Under the pieces are notes generated by a model that saw nothing but the letters and a program-made list of their open reading frames with translations, was not told the origin of the DNA and made no database searches. Shown one piece after another: positions 33,717 through 43,438 of a stretch of 64,000 nucleotides of DNA. Source of the DNA: Pseudomonas sp. UBA6562 (GTDB taxonomy: Bacteria > Pseudomonadota > Gammaproteobacteria > Pseudomonadales > Pseudomonadaceae); assembly GCF_002434265.1 (NCBI RefSeq), contig NZ_DJJS01000006.1, forward strand, positions 620,001 through 684,000, given 5' to 3'. Every line of letters starts with the position of its first letter. Within the stretch, counting starts at the first letter, position 1. Position numbers and translations under genes: made by a program.

Positions 33717-36041
33717 ATGGACAGCATCAACAGCCGTATCGCCGAGGAACTGGGCGTTCGCCCACAACAGGTCGAGGCGGCCGTGGCCCTGTTGGACGAA
33801 GGCTCGACGGTGCCCTTCATCGCCCGTTACCGCAAAGAAGTCACCGGCAGCCTCGACGACACCCAGTTGCGCCACCTCGACGAACGCCTGCGCTACCTGC
33901 GCGAACTCGACGAGCGCCGTGCCAGCATCCTGTCCAGCATCCAGGAGCAAGGTAAGCTGACCCCGGAGCTGGCCCGCGACATCAACCTGGCCGACACCAA
34001 GACGCGCCTCGAAGACCTCTACCTGCCCTACAAGCAAAAGCGCCGCACCAAGGGCCAGATCGCCCTGGAAGCCGGCCTCGGCGAGCTGGCCGACACCCTC
34101 TTCGACGACCCGCAACGCGCGCCGGAAAGCGAAGCGGCGCGCTTCGTCGACGCCGACAAAGGCGTGGCCGACGTCAAGGCCGCGCTGGAAGGCGCCAAGT
34201 ACATCCTCATGGAGCGCTTCGCCGAGGACGCCGCGCTGCTCGAGAAGCTGCGTACCTTCCTAAAGCAGGAAGCGGTGCTCAGCGCCCGCCTGGTGCCCGG
34301 CAAGGAAGAGGAAGGCGCCAAGTTCCGCGACTACTTCGCCCACGACGAAGTGCTGCGCAACGTCCCCTCGCACCGCGCCCTGGCGATCTTCCGCGGGCGC
34401 AACGAAGGCGTGCTGGGCGCGGCGCTCAAAGTCGGCGAGGAACTGCCCGGCACGCTGCACCCGTGCGAGCTGATGATCGGCCAGCACGTGGGCATCGCGC
34501 AGCAGGGCCGCCCGGCCGACAAATGGCTGGCCGAAGTGGTGCGCTGGACCTGGAAGGTCAAGCTCTACACCAGCCTGGAAACCGACCTGTTCGGCGAGCT
34601 GCGCGAGAAGGCCGAGAGCGAGGCGATCAACGTCTTCGCCCACAACCTGCACGACCTGCTGCTGGCCGCCCCCGCCGGCCCGCGCACCACCCTGGGCCTG
34701 GACCCTGGCCTGCGCACCGGCTGCAAGGTGGCCGTGGTCGATGCCACCGGCAAGCTGCTCGACACCGCCACCGTCTACCCGCACGCGCCGCGCAACGACT
34801 GGGACCGCACCCTCGCCGTGCTGGCCGCGCTGTGCGCCAAGCACTCGGTGGAACTGCTGGCCATCGGCAACGGCACCGCCAGCCGCGAGACCGACAAGCT
34901 GGCGGCCGATCTGATCAAGCTTTACCCGGCCCTGAAAATGACCAAGGTCATGGTCTCCGAGGCCGGCGCCTCGGTGTATTCGGCCTCGGAACTGGCCGCC
35001 CGCGAATTCCCCGACCTGGACGTGTCGATCCGTGGCGCGGTGTCCATCGCCCGCCGCTTGCAGGACCCGCTGGCCGAGCTGGTGAAGATCGACCCCAAAT
35101 CCATCGGCGTCGGCCAGTACCAGCACGATGTGTCGCAACTCAAACTGGCGCGCGGCCTGGACGCGGTGGTCGAAGACTGCGTGAACGCCGTGGGCGTGGA
35201 CGTCAACACCGCCTCGGTGGCGCTGCTCACGCGCATCTCCGGGCTCAACGCCACCCTGGCGCAGAACATCGTCGCCCACCGCGACGCCAACGGCCCGTTC
35301 GCCACCCGCGCAGCGCTGAAGAAGGTCAGCCGCCTGGGCGAGAAGACCTTCGAGCAGGCCGCAGGCTTCCTGCGCGTGATGAACGGCGACAACCCGCTCG
35401 ACGCCTCGGCGGTGCACCCGGAGGCCTACCCGCTGGTGCAGCGCATCGCCGCCAACACCGACCGCGACATCCGCTCGCTGATCGGCGACAGCGGCTTCCT
35501 CAAGCGCCTGGACCCCAAGCGTTTCACCGACGAAACCTTCGGCCTGCCGACCGTCACCGACATCCTCCAGGAACTGGACAAGCCCGGCCGCGACCCGCGC
35601 CCGGAGTTCAAGACCGCGACCTTCCAGGACGGCGTCGAAGACCTCAAGGACCTGCAACCGGGCATGATCCTCGAAGGCGTGGTGACCAACGTCACCAACT
35701 TCGGCGCCTTCGTCGACATCGGCGTGCACCAGGACGGCCTGGTACACATCTCGGCGCTGTCGGAGAAGTTCGTCAAGGACCCGCGCGAAGCGGTCAAGGC
35801 CGGCGACGTGGTCAAGGTCAAGGTCATGGAAGTGGACATCCCGCGCAAGCGCGTGGGCCTGTCGATGCGCATGGGCGACACCCCGGGCGAGAAGGTCGAC
35901 GGCCCGCGCGGCGGCAACCGCGGCAGTGCCGGCAATCGCCCGCAGCAGGCGCCGCGCCCGCGTGAGACCGCCACCCCGGCACCGGCCAACAACGCCATGG
36001 CGTCGCTGTTCGCCAATGCCCGGCAACTGAAGAAGAAGTGA
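33717..36041 (+). CDS. tex: Tex, S1-domain RNA-binding transcription accessory protein
   Basis: 774 aa, full length for Tex. N-terminal Tex-like domain, an RNase H-like (YqgF) region around LGLDPGLRTGCKVAV, helix-hairpin-helix segments around 490-560 (RISGLNATLAQNIV; AALKKVSRLGEKTFE), and a C-terminal S1 domain (about 645-720, GMILEGVVTNVTNFGAFVDIG). The tail after the S1 domain is Gly/Arg/Pro-rich. Tex is a nucleic-acid-binding factor affecting transcription and stress tolerance. The start at 33717 (MDSINSRIAE) is taken over the upstream in-frame ATG at 33657. A 12-bp hairpin follows. Confidence 0.95.
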   Translation: MDSINSRIAEELGVRPQQVEAAVALLDEGSTVPFIARYRKEVTGSLDDTQLRHLDERLRYLRELDERRASILSSIQEQGKLTPELARDINLADTKTRLEDLYLPYKQKRRTKGQIALEAGLGELADTLFDDPQRAPESEAARFVDADKGVADVKAALEGAKYILMERFAEDAALLEKLRTFLKQEAVLSARLVPGKEEEGAKFRDYFAHDEVLRNVPSHRALAIFRGRNEGVLGAALKVGEELPGTLHPCELMIGQHVGIAQQGRPADKWLAEVVRWTWKVKLYTSLETDLFGELREKAESEAINVFAHNLHDLLLAAPAGPRTTLGLDPGLRTGCKVAVVDATGKLLDTATVYPHAPRNDWDRTLAVLAALCAKHSVELLAIGNGTASRETDKLAADLIKLYPALKMTKVMVSEAGASVYSASELAAREFPDLDVSIRGAVSIARRLQDPLAELVKIDPKSIGVGQYQHDVSQLKLARGLDAVVEDCVNAVGVDVNTASVALLTRISGLNATLAQNIVAHRDANGPFATRAALKKVSRLGEKTFEQAAGFLRVMNGDNPLDASAVHPEAYPLVQRIAANTDRDIRSLIGDSGFLKRLDPKRFTDETFGLPTVTDILQELDKPGRDPRPEFKTATFQDGVEDLKDLQPGMILEGVVTNVTNFGAFVDIGVHQDGLVHISALSEKFVKDPREAVKAGDVVKVKVMEVDIPRKRVGLSMRMGDTPGEKVDGPRGGNRGSAGNRPQQAPRPRETATPAPANNAMASLFANARQLKKK

Positions 36042-36048
36042 CCCTCGA

Positions 36049-36083
36049 CGCCGACGTGCCCGCACGCGACAGGCACGTCGGCG
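36049..36083 (+). terminator. Strong hairpin after tex
   Basis: Perfect 12-bp stem cgccgacgtgcc / ggcacgtcggcg with an 11-base loop, 8 bp after the stop; no T-run. Confidence 0.65.
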
Positions 36084-36276
36084 ACGCATGGGGAACCTTC
36101 TTCCGCCGCTAGCTCACCAACGGGTATCTACGGTATTTTTCGAGGGTATTTTCGATAGTGCCGGGGCACTGCCGGAACGCGTAATCAGGCGACAACGCCA
36201 GTTCCTTTTTACCTACCCTTGTAGACCGTCACCTCTACCCCCATAGTGGGGCGACTGACGCGTGAAGGAATCCATC

Positions 36277-37854
36277 TTGAGCGACCTCCTCAACCGCCGC
36301 CTGAGCCTGCTCGGCGCCAATCTTCCTCTGCTCGCGCAGTGCCTTCACGGCATCGAACGTGAATGCCTCCGGGTGACCGCCGACGGTCGCCTGGCCCAGA
36401 CGCCGCACCCCCACACCCTGGGTTCGGCGCTGACCAACGAGCAGATCACCACCGACTATTCCGAATCGCTGCTCGAATTCATCACCCCTGCCCTGGCCGA
36501 TCCGGCCCAGGTGCTGGACCAGCTCGAAGAGATCCACCGTTTCGTCTACACACGGCTCGGCGACGAGTACCTGTGGAGCCCTTCGATGCCCTGCCCGCTG
36601 CCGACCGAGGAAAACATCCCGATCGCCGAGTACGGCACCTCGAACATCGGCCAGCTCAAGCACGTGTACCGCAAGGGCCTGGCTCTGCGCTACGGCCGCA
36701 CCATGCAGTGCATCGCCGGCATCCACTACAACTTCTCCTTGCCCGAAGCCCTGTGGCCTTTGCTACGCGACGACGAAAGCAGCGAGGAAAGCGACCGCGA
36801 TTTGCAGTCGCGCATGTACATCGGCCTGATCCGCAACTTCCGCCGCTACAGCTGGCTGTTGATGTACCTGTTCGGCGCCTCGCCGGCGTTGGACGCAGGC
36901 TTCCTGCGCGGCCGCGCGCACCAGCTGGAAACCTTCGACGCCAATACCCTGTACCTGCCCTACGCCACCAGCCTGCGCATGAGCGACCTGGGCTACCAGA
37001 GCGAAGCCCAGGCGTCCCTCACGCCGTGCTACAACGACCTGGAAAGCTACACCGACAGCCTGCGCCAGGCCGTGGCCACGCCCTACCCGCCCTACGTCGA
37101 GGTGGGCACGCACAAGGACGGCGAATGGGTGCAGCTCAACACCAACGTGCTGCAGATCGAAAACGAGTACTACTCCAACATCCGCCCCAAGCGCGTCGCC
37201 TACACCGGCGAACGCCCGATCCAGGCTCTGGTCGCGCGCGGCGTGCAGTACGTCGAAGTGCGCTGCCTGGACATCAACCCCTTCCTGCCGACAGGCATCG
37301 ACCTGCCGCAGTCGCGCTTCCTCGACGCCTTCCTGCTGCTCTGCGCGCTGGACGACAGCCCACAGCTGACCAATGGCGAATGCGCACAGTGCTCGAACAA
37401 TTTCCTCGCCGTGGTCAAGGAAGGCCGCCGTCCAGGGCTGGAACTGCACCGCGACGGCCAGGCGATCGCCATGAAGGGATGGGCCAACGAGCTGCTCGCG
37501 CGCATCGCGCCGTTCGCCGAGCGGCTGGACCAGAGCCACGGCGGCGGCGAGCACGTCAGTGCCTTGGCCCTGCAACAGGCCAAAGTCGAAGACGCGTCCC
37601 TGACCCCATCGGCGCGCGTGCTGGCCGCCATGCAGCAGCACGGTGAAGGCTTCACCGCGTTCTCCATGCGCCAGACCCTGGCCCACGCCGAGGCCCTGCG
37701 CAGCAAGCCGCTGGATGCCGAACGCCAGCAGCACTTCGAAGCACTGGCGCGCAATTCCCTGGTCGAGCAGACGCGCCTGGAGCAGGAGGAAGTCGGTGAT
37801 TTCGACCTGTTCGTCGGTTCCTACCAGGCCAGCATCCTGGCAATCAGTACCTGA
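36277..37854 (+). CDS. gshA: Glutamate-cysteine ligase
   Basis: 525 aa, gammaproteobacterial type-1 enzyme. It makes gamma-glutamylcysteine, the first step to glutathione. Conserved motifs include HGIERECLRV near the N terminus, GIHYNFSLP, and the EVGTHKDGEWVQLNTNVLQIENEYYSNIRPK region split over two motifs around 270-310. The start is a TTG at 36277 (MSDLLNRRLS), placed 8 bp after AAGGA; an in-frame GTG at 36262 is the alternative. The stop shares its last base with the ATG of the TetR gene. Confidence 0.95.
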   Translation: MSDLLNRRLSLLGANLPLLAQCLHGIERECLRVTADGRLAQTPHPHTLGSALTNEQITTDYSESLLEFITPALADPAQVLDQLEEIHRFVYTRLGDEYLWSPSMPCPLPTEENIPIAEYGTSNIGQLKHVYRKGLALRYGRTMQCIAGIHYNFSLPEALWPLLRDDESSEESDRDLQSRMYIGLIRNFRRYSWLLMYLFGASPALDAGFLRGRAHQLETFDANTLYLPYATSLRMSDLGYQSEAQASLTPCYNDLESYTDSLRQAVATPYPPYVEVGTHKDGEWVQLNTNVLQIENEYYSNIRPKRVAYTGERPIQALVARGVQYVEVRCLDINPFLPTGIDLPQSRFLDAFLLLCALDDSPQLTNGECAQCSNNFLAVVKEGRRPGLELHRDGQAIAMKGWANELLARIAPFAERLDQSHGGGEHVSALALQQAKVEDASLTPSARVLAAMQQHGEGFTAFSMRQTLAHAEALRSKPLDAERQQHFEALARNSLVEQTRLEQEEVGDFDLFVGSYQASILAIST

Positions 37855-38480
37855 TGAACCGCGTTGCGGGCCCGCGCCGGCCGCGGGCCAGCAGCCAGGC
37901 GAGGATCGAAGCGATCCTCGCCGCGGCGCGCGAACTGTTGTCCGAGCAAGGCGTCGGCGGCTTATCGATCTATGGCGTGGCCGAACGCGCGCAGATTCCG
38001 CCTTCGTCGGTGTACCACTTCTTCGCCAGCGTCCCGGCGCTGCTCCAGGCCCTGACCGCCGACATCCACCGCGCCTTCCGCGCCGCCTTGCAAGCCCCCA
38101 TAGAGCCCGACACCCTGCACACCTGGCACGACCTGGCACGCCTGATCGAGCGCCGCACCCAGGCCATCTATGGCGAGGACGCCGCCGCACGCCAGTTGAT
38201 CCTGGCCCAGCATGGGTTGAGTGAGGTGAGCAATGCCGATCGACAGCACGACGTGGAGCTGGACGGCTTGATGCGGGCCGTGTTCGACCGGCACTTCCAG
38301 CTGCCGGCCCTGCCCGAAGATGTGGACGTGTTCGCCCTGGCGATGGCGCTCAGCGACCGGGTCTATGCGCGCTCGATCCAGTTGCACGAACGCATCACGC
38401 CGCGCATGGCCGAGGAAGGGATGCGGGTATTCGAGGCGTATCTGGGCTTGTATCTGGCGCCCCACCTGCCCAAACGCTAA
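37854..38480 (+). CDS. TetR family transcriptional regulator
   Basis: 208 aa. N-terminal TetR helix-turn-helix (about residues 15-62, with GVGGLSIYGVAERAQIPPSSVYHFF), then an all-helical ligand-binding domain. Its start codon overlaps the gshA stop (TGATG), so it should be made with GshA. What it regulates is unknown; candidates are gshA itself and the neighbouring ssu operon, to which it is convergent. Confidence 0.87.
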   Translation: MNRVAGPRRPRASSQARIEAILAAARELLSEQGVGGLSIYGVAERAQIPPSSVYHFFASVPALLQALTADIHRAFRAALQAPIEPDTLHTWHDLARLIERRTQAIYGEDAAARQLILAQHGLSEVSNADRQHDVELDGLMRAVFDRHFQLPALPEDVDVFALAMALSDRVYARSIQLHERITPRMAEEGMRVFEAYLGLYLAPHLPKR

Positions 38481-38523
38481 CCGCGCAGGCGCGGCCGTAC
38501 CGGCCACGCCCACAGGTCCGCGC

Positions 38524-38739
38524 TCACAGCTTGGCGATGGACACTTCGGTCGATTTGACGAAGGCGATCACCTCGCTGCCTACCTGCAATTCCAGCTCGC
38601 GCACCGAGCGGGTGGTGATCACCGAGGTCACCACGCCGGAAGCGGTCTGCACGTCGATTTCCGACAAGACCGGGCCTTCGAGGATTTCCTTCACGGTGCC
38701 TTTGAATTGGTTACGGACGTTGATCGCTTTGATGGTCAT
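38524..38739 (-). CDS. ssuF: SsuF, TOBE/molbindin-domain protein
   Basis: 71 aa single Mop/TOBE domain (KAINVRNQFKGTVKEILEGP... VITTRSV). Proteins of this kind bind molybdate; ssuF closes the ssu operon of P. putida and is needed there for growth on some organosulfur compounds. Here too it is the last gene, 37 bp after ssuB. The start at 38739 (MTIKAINVRN) is the family start. Confidence 0.9.
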   Translation of the reverse strand: MTIKAINVRNQFKGTVKEILEGPVLSEIDVQTASGVVTSVITTRSVRELELQVGSEVIAFVKSTEVSIAKL

Positions 38740-38776
38740 GACGGTATTCCTTGAGTAGGGAAACAACGGGAGTGGT

Positions 38777-39589
38777 TCAGAGCGCCCAACGCAACTGCGT
38801 GGGCAAGGGCGCGACAGGCTCTGCGGCAGGCTCGGCGCCCGGCAGCGACATGACGCGGTTCAACACTTCGCTTTCCAGCGCCGCCAGGCGCGGCGAGCCG
38901 TGCTGTCTGGGGCGTGGCAGGTCGATTTCCAGGTCCAGGCCGATGGCGCCGTCCTCGATGAGGATCACCCGATCAGCCACGGCTACGGCTTCGTGGACGT
39001 CATGGGTGACCAGCAACACGGTGAAACCGTGCTCGCCCCAGAGCCGTTCGATCAGTTGCTGCATTTCGATGCGGGTCAGCGCATCCAGCGCGCCGAGCGG
39101 TTCGTCGAGCAACAGCAGACGCGGTTTGTGGATCAGCGCGCGGGCCAAGGCCACGCGCTGCTTCTGGCCACCGGACAGCGCCGCCGGCCATTCGTTGGCG
39201 CGTTCTTCCAGGCCCACGGCCTGCAAAGCTTGCAAGGCCTGGGCGCGCCAGTCGCCACTCAGGCCCAGGCCGACGTTGTCGATGACTTTCTTCCAGGGCA
39301 GCAGGCGCGCTTCCTGGAACATCAGCCGGGTTTCCTCGCGGGCTTCGGCCAGGGGCGCGGCGCCGGCCAGCAACTGCCCGGCCGAGGGTTGGTCGAGGCC
39401 GGCCAGCAAGCGCAGCAGGGTGCTCTTGCCGCAGCCGCTGCGCCCGACGATGGCGACGAACTGCCCCGCCGGAATCTGCAGGTCGATGCCTTGCAGCACG
39501 TCGCGTTGGCCGAAGGTCTTGCGCAGTTGCCGGACCGCCAGGGGAATGCCGCGCAGCAGCTGCGCCGGTTGTGATGCGAGCACGGTCAT
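38777..39589 (-). CDS. ssuB: Sulfonate ABC transporter ATP-binding protein
   Basis: 270 aa. Walker A GRSGCGKST, signature LSGGQKQRV, Walker B LLLLDEPLGALD and His in VTHDVHEA. Energises sulfonate import by SsuA/SsuC. The start at 39589 overlaps the ssuC stop by 4 bases. The last 25 residues after the nucleotide-binding domain are Pro/Ala-rich. Confidence 0.95.
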   Translation of the reverse strand: MTVLASQPAQLLRGIPLAVRQLRKTFGQRDVLQGIDLQIPAGQFVAIVGRSGCGKSTLLRLLAGLDQPSAGQLLAGAAPLAEAREETRLMFQEARLLPWKKVIDNVGLGLSGDWRAQALQALQAVGLEERANEWPAALSGGQKQRVALARALIHKPRLLLLDEPLGALDALTRIEMQQLIERLWGEHGFTVLLVTHDVHEAVAVADRVILIEDGAIGLDLEIDLPRPRQHGSPRLAALESEVLNRVMSLPGAEPAAEPVAPLPTQLRWAL

Positions 39590-40383
39590 GCGCCCTCCTT
39601 CTTCTGCACTTGGTAGGCCGGGTGCCAGCGCAGCCAGGCCCGTTCCAGGCCGCGAGCGGCGAGGTCGGCGAGTTTGCCGAGCACGGCGTAGAGCACGATG
39701 GCCAGCACCACCACGTCGGTTTGCAGGAATTCGCGGGCGTTCATCGCCAGATAACCGATGCCGGCGTTGGCCGAAATGGTTTCGGCGACGATCAGGGTCA
39801 GCCACATGAAGCCCAGGGCGAAGCGCACGCCGACCAGGATCGACGGCAAGGCACCGGGCAGGATCACCTGGCGGAACAGGCCGAAGCCCGACAGGCCATA
39901 GCTGCGCGCCATCTCCACCAGGGCCGGGTCGACGCTGCGAATGCCGTGGTAGGTGTTGAGGTAGATCGGGAACAGCGTGCCCAAGGCGACCAGGAAGATC
40001 TTCGCTGACTCATCAATGCCGAACCACAGGATCACCAGGGGAATCAACGCCAGGTGCGGCACGTTGCGGATCATCTGCACGGAACTGTCGAGCAGGCGTT
40101 CGCCCCAGTTCGACAGGCCGGTGATGAAGCCCAGCACCAGGCCGATGCTGCCGCCAATGAAGAAGCCCAGCCCGGCGCGCCAGCCGCTGATGGCCAGGTG
40201 CGTCCAGATCTCGCCGCTGCGCACCAGCTCGACGCCGGCGCTGACCACAGCGCTCGGCGCGGGCAGGATGCGCGTCGACAGCCAGCCGGCAGTCACCGCC
40301 AGTTGCCACAGCGCCAGCAACAGCACCGGCAGAGCCCAGGGCGCCAGGCGCTGGGCGAGCGTGTTCGAATTCGTTCGGCTCAT
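39586..40383 (-). CDS. ssuC: Sulfonate ABC transporter permease
   Basis: 265 aa with about six membrane segments and the binding-protein-dependent permease EAA loop (ALVEMARSYGLSGFGLFRQVILPGA). Inner-membrane channel of the SsuABC importer. Lies 10 bp after ssuD and overlaps ssuB by 4 bases. Confidence 0.95.
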   Translation of the reverse strand: MSRTNSNTLAQRLAPWALPVLLLALWQLAVTAGWLSTRILPAPSAVVSAGVELVRSGEIWTHLAISGWRAGLGFFIGGSIGLVLGFITGLSNWGERLLDSSVQMIRNVPHLALIPLVILWFGIDESAKIFLVALGTLFPIYLNTYHGIRSVDPALVEMARSYGLSGFGLFRQVILPGALPSILVGVRFALGFMWLTLIVAETISANAGIGYLAMNAREFLQTDVVVLAIVLYAVLGKLADLAARGLERAWLRWHPAYQVQKKEGA

Positions 40384-40393
40384 GCTCGGCCCC

Positions 40394-41542
40394 TCAGCTC
40401 TGCGACGCGGCTTTGGGCAGGATGTCGTTGGCCACCATCTCGCCGAACGGGCTCACGTAGCCGCCCGTCTTGGGTTGCTCGGGGCGCTGCACGTCCAGGT
40501 GCGGGAACAGCAGTTCGGCCACCCGGTAGGATTCTTCCAGGTGTGGATAACCCGAGAAGATGAAGGTGTCGATGCCCAGCTCGGCGTACTCCTTGACCCG
40601 CGCCGCCACCGTCGGCCCATCGCCGACCAGCGCGGTGCCGGCACCGCCACGCACCAGGCCCACGCCGGCCCACAGGTTGGGGCTGACTTCCAGGTTGTCG
40701 CGTTTGCCGCCATGCAGCGCGGCCATGCGTTGCTGGCCCACCGAGTCGAAGCGCGCCAGGGACGCCTGGGCGCGGGCGATGGTGTCGTCGTCCAGGTGCG
40801 CGATCAGGCGGTCGGCGGCAGCCCAGGCCTCGGCGTTGGTTTCGCGCACGATCACGTGCAGGCGGATGCCGAAGCGCACTTCGCGACCTTGGGCGGCCGC
40901 CTTGGCGCGCACCTGGGCGATCTTTTCCGCCACCGCCGCCGGCGGCTCGCCCCAGGTCAGGTACAGCTCGACCTGCTCGGCGGCCAGGTCCTGCGCGGCG
41001 GCCGACGAGCCGCCGAAATACAGCGGTGGACGTGGTTGCTGCACCGGTGGGTAGAGCAGCTTGGCGCCTTTGACCTGGATGTGCTTGCCGTCGTAGTCGA
41101 CCGACTCGCCTTCGAGCACCTTGCGCCAGATGCGGGTGAATTCGACCGAGGCCTCGTAACGCTCTTCGTGGTTCAGGTGCAGGCCATCGCCGGCCAGCTC
41201 GTCCGGATCGCCGCCGGTGACCAGGTTGAACAGCGCACGGCCGTTGGACAGGCGGTCGAGGGTCGCCGCCTGGCGGGCGGCCACGGTCGGCGAGATGATG
41301 CCGGGGCGCAGCGCGACCAGGAACTTCAGGCGCTGGGTCACCGGAATCAACGACGCGGCCACCAGCCAGGAGTCTTCGCACGAGCGCCCGGTAGGGATCA
41401 GCACGCCGCCGAAGCCCAGACGGTCGGCGGCCTGGGCCACCTGTTGCAGATAACCGTGGTCGACGGCGCGGGCGCCTTCGGCGGTGCCCAGGTAATGGCC
41501 GTCACCGTGGGTGGGCAGGAACCAGAAAATGTTCAGGCTCAT
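40394..41542 (-). CDS. ssuD: FMNH2-dependent alkanesulfonate monooxygenase
   Basis: 382 aa, complete luciferase-like TIM barrel. It cleaves C1-C14 alkanesulfonates with O2 and FMNH2 from SsuE, giving sulfite and aldehyde. N terminus MSLNIFWFLPTHGDGHYLGT matches SsuD; the mobile loop and CEDSW motif with the active-site Cys-adjacent residues are present. Fourth of six in ssuE-A-D-C-B-F. Confidence 0.96.
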   Translation of the reverse strand: MSLNIFWFLPTHGDGHYLGTAEGARAVDHGYLQQVAQAADRLGFGGVLIPTGRSCEDSWLVAASLIPVTQRLKFLVALRPGIISPTVAARQAATLDRLSNGRALFNLVTGGDPDELAGDGLHLNHEERYEASVEFTRIWRKVLEGESVDYDGKHIQVKGAKLLYPPVQQPRPPLYFGGSSAAAQDLAAEQVELYLTWGEPPAAVAEKIAQVRAKAAAQGREVRFGIRLHVIVRETNAEAWAAADRLIAHLDDDTIARAQASLARFDSVGQQRMAALHGGKRDNLEVSPNLWAGVGLVRGGAGTALVGDGPTVAARVKEYAELGIDTFIFSGYPHLEESYRVAELLFPHLDVQRPEQPKTGGYVSPFGEMVANDILPKAASQS

Positions 41543-41599
41543 TGGAGCGGTCTCCTCAAGAGTGGCCCTGCCGGCAGCGCGCCGCAGGGCAGGATCGAA

Positions 41600-42565
41600 T
41601 CAAGGCGCGGTGGCGACCTTGGCAGGTGGGGTCCAGATCACGTCCTTGATGGTCAAGGGCTTGGGAATCAGCTTCAGGGCCTGGAAGGTGTCGGCGATCT
41701 TCTGCTGCGCGGCGACCACTTCAGGGGTGATCAACTGGGCGCCGAAGCCTTGGCGTTCCATCGAGGTCAGGGTGATGTCGGCGGGCAGGCCCAACAGCGG
41801 GGCGACCTGCGCGGTGACTTCCTGGGGATGGGCCTGGGCCCATTGGCCGACGCTGTTCACTTCTTCGACCAAGGCACTGATCACGGCAGGGTGCTGGTTC
41901 GCGTAGCTGCGCGAGGCCAGATAGAACTGGTGGTTGTCGACCAGCTTGTCGCCGTCGCGCAGGGTGCGTGCCTGCAATTGCTGCTCGGCGGCAGCCTGGT
42001 ACGGGTCCCAGATCACCCAGGCATCGACGCTGCCACGCTCGAAGGCGGCGCGGGCATCGGCGGGGGGCAGGTACACCGGCTGGATGTCGCTGTACTTCAG
42101 GCCTGCGTCCTGCAGGGCGCGCACCAGCAGGTAGTGCACGTTGGAGCCTTTGTTCAGGGCGACTTTCTTGCCTTTGAGCTCGGCCACCGACTGGATCTTC
42201 GAATCCTTCGGCACCAGGATCGCTTCGCTGTGCGGCGCAGGCGGCTCATAGGCCACGTAGAGCAGGTCGGCACCGGCGGCCTGGGCGAACACGGGCGGGG
42301 TTTCGCCGGTCACGCCGAAGTCGATGGAGCCGACGTTGAGCCCTTCGAGCAGCTGCGGGCCGCCGGGAAATTCGTTCCACTGCACCTGGATGCCCTGCTC
42401 GGCCAGGCGCTTTTCCAGCGTGCCCTTGGCTTTGAGCAGCACCAGGGTGCCGTATTTCTGATAGCCGATACGCAGGGTTTCGGCCTGGGCTTGGGTAATG
42501 ACGCCGAAGGACACGGCCGCCGCAAACAGGGCGACCAGACCACGACGCAAGAAGACGGTGCGCAT
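41600..42565 (-). CDS. ssuA: Sulfonate-binding protein SsuA
   Basis: 321 aa. Signal peptide 1-28 (cleavage after AQA), then the NMT1/SsuA fold beginning ETLRIGYQKYGTLVLLKAKG. It captures aliphatic sulfonates in the periplasm. The start at 42565 (MRTVFLRRGL) is used; the upstream in-frame extension has no family match. Confidence 0.95.
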   Translation of the reverse strand: MRTVFLRRGLVALFAAAVSFGVITQAQAETLRIGYQKYGTLVLLKAKGTLEKRLAEQGIQVQWNEFPGGPQLLEGLNVGSIDFGVTGETPPVFAQAAGADLLYVAYEPPAPHSEAILVPKDSKIQSVAELKGKKVALNKGSNVHYLLVRALQDAGLKYSDIQPVYLPPADARAAFERGSVDAWVIWDPYQAAAEQQLQARTLRDGDKLVDNHQFYLASRSYANQHPAVISALVEEVNSVGQWAQAHPQEVTAQVAPLLGLPADITLTSMERQGFGAQLITPEVVAAQQKIADTFQALKLIPKPLTIKDVIWTPPAKVATAP

Positions 42566-42657
42566 TGGCGCTCTCCTGTACGAATGAGGTTCGGGTTGCA
42601 CCTGCTTGCCCGTTGGCGGGCGAGTAAGGTGGGAAAAGCAATTACGGGTGTGGCGGG

Positions 42658-43251
42658 TCAGATGCTCCAGCGAGCGCTGATCAGCCGTTCGTTCAGTACC
42701 CCCGGCGCAACCGGTCGCGGACGACGGGCCAGGGCCTGGTGGAAGGTTTCCAGCGAGTCGAGCAAGCGTGCCTGCAAAGCGCCGTCCAGGCGCACTGGGG
42801 TGTCGCCTTGTGCGTAGCCGATCTGGCTGTCGTCGGCGAAGATCCCGTGCAGGGTCTCTTGCGCCTTGAGGGCAGACAGCACCGGCTTCAGGGCGTAGTC
42901 CACCGCCAGCATGTGGGCGATGCTGCCGCCGGTGGCGATGGGCAGCACGATGCGGTGTTCCAGGGCGCGTTCGGGCAACAGGTCGAGCAGGGTCTTCAAG
43001 GCGCCGGAAAACGAGGCCTTGTACACCGGGGTGGCTACGATCACGCCATCGGCCTCGGCCACGGTGTCCTGGAAGTGCTTGACCTGCGGGCTATCGAAGC
43101 GGGCATGCAGCAGATCCTCGGCCGCGAAATCGCGCACCTGGAACGTCACCACTTCGACGCCGCGCTCCTGTAGCCATTCCTGCGTCTGCGCGAGCAGTAC
43201 GCCTGAGCGTGAACGGGTGCTGGGGCTTCCCCCGATGGCGACGACTAGCAT
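42658..43251 (-). CDS. ssuE: NADPH-dependent FMN reductase SsuE
   Basis: 197 aa flavodoxin-like reductase with the FMN phosphate loop GGSPSTRSRSG near the N terminus and VIVATPVYKASFSG. It supplies reduced FMN to SsuD. First gene of the ssu operon, with an AT-rich promoter island just upstream. Confidence 0.95.
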   Translation of the reverse strand: MLVVAIGGSPSTRSRSGVLLAQTQEWLQERGVEVVTFQVRDFAAEDLLHARFDSPQVKHFQDTVAEADGVIVATPVYKASFSGALKTLLDLLPERALEHRIVLPIATGGSIAHMLAVDYALKPVLSALKAQETLHGIFADDSQIGYAQGDTPVRLDGALQARLLDSLETFHQALARRPRPVAPGVLNERLISARWSI

Positions 43252-43284
43252 GGCAACGCTTCCTCAAGTAGATGGTGCTGACGT

Positions 43285-43345
43285 TACCAGCCTGCATATA
43301 TATCTAGAAATCATATTTATTCATTTGGTTATTCTTTTCAGAACT
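43285..43345 (-). promoter_or_regulatory. AT-rich promoter island upstream of ssuE
   Basis: Strongly A/T-rich stretch between the ssuE start and the lsfA terminator, containing TATTTATTCAT (43314-43324). Its composition and position fit a CysB-controlled sulfur-starvation promoter. Confidence 0.5.
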
Positions 43346-43370
43346 ATGCGCTACTGCGTTTCGCCCATGC

Positions 43371-43396
43371 AAAAAAAAGGGCCGTCGAAACGGCCC
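43371..43396 (-). terminator. Rho-independent terminator of lsfA
   Basis: Stem gggccgt / acggccc with loop cgaa and eight T on the minus strand. Confidence 0.9.
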
Positions 43397-43438
43397 GAAA
43401 ATCCCTGTTTGGCTTGAAGCGGTACCACGGTGCAGCGA

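Noticed and set aside
36262..36276. GTG start for gshA five codons upstream
   Set aside because: Kept as an alternative only; AAGGA is placed correctly for the TTG at 36277, which also gives the conserved MSDLLNRRLS start.
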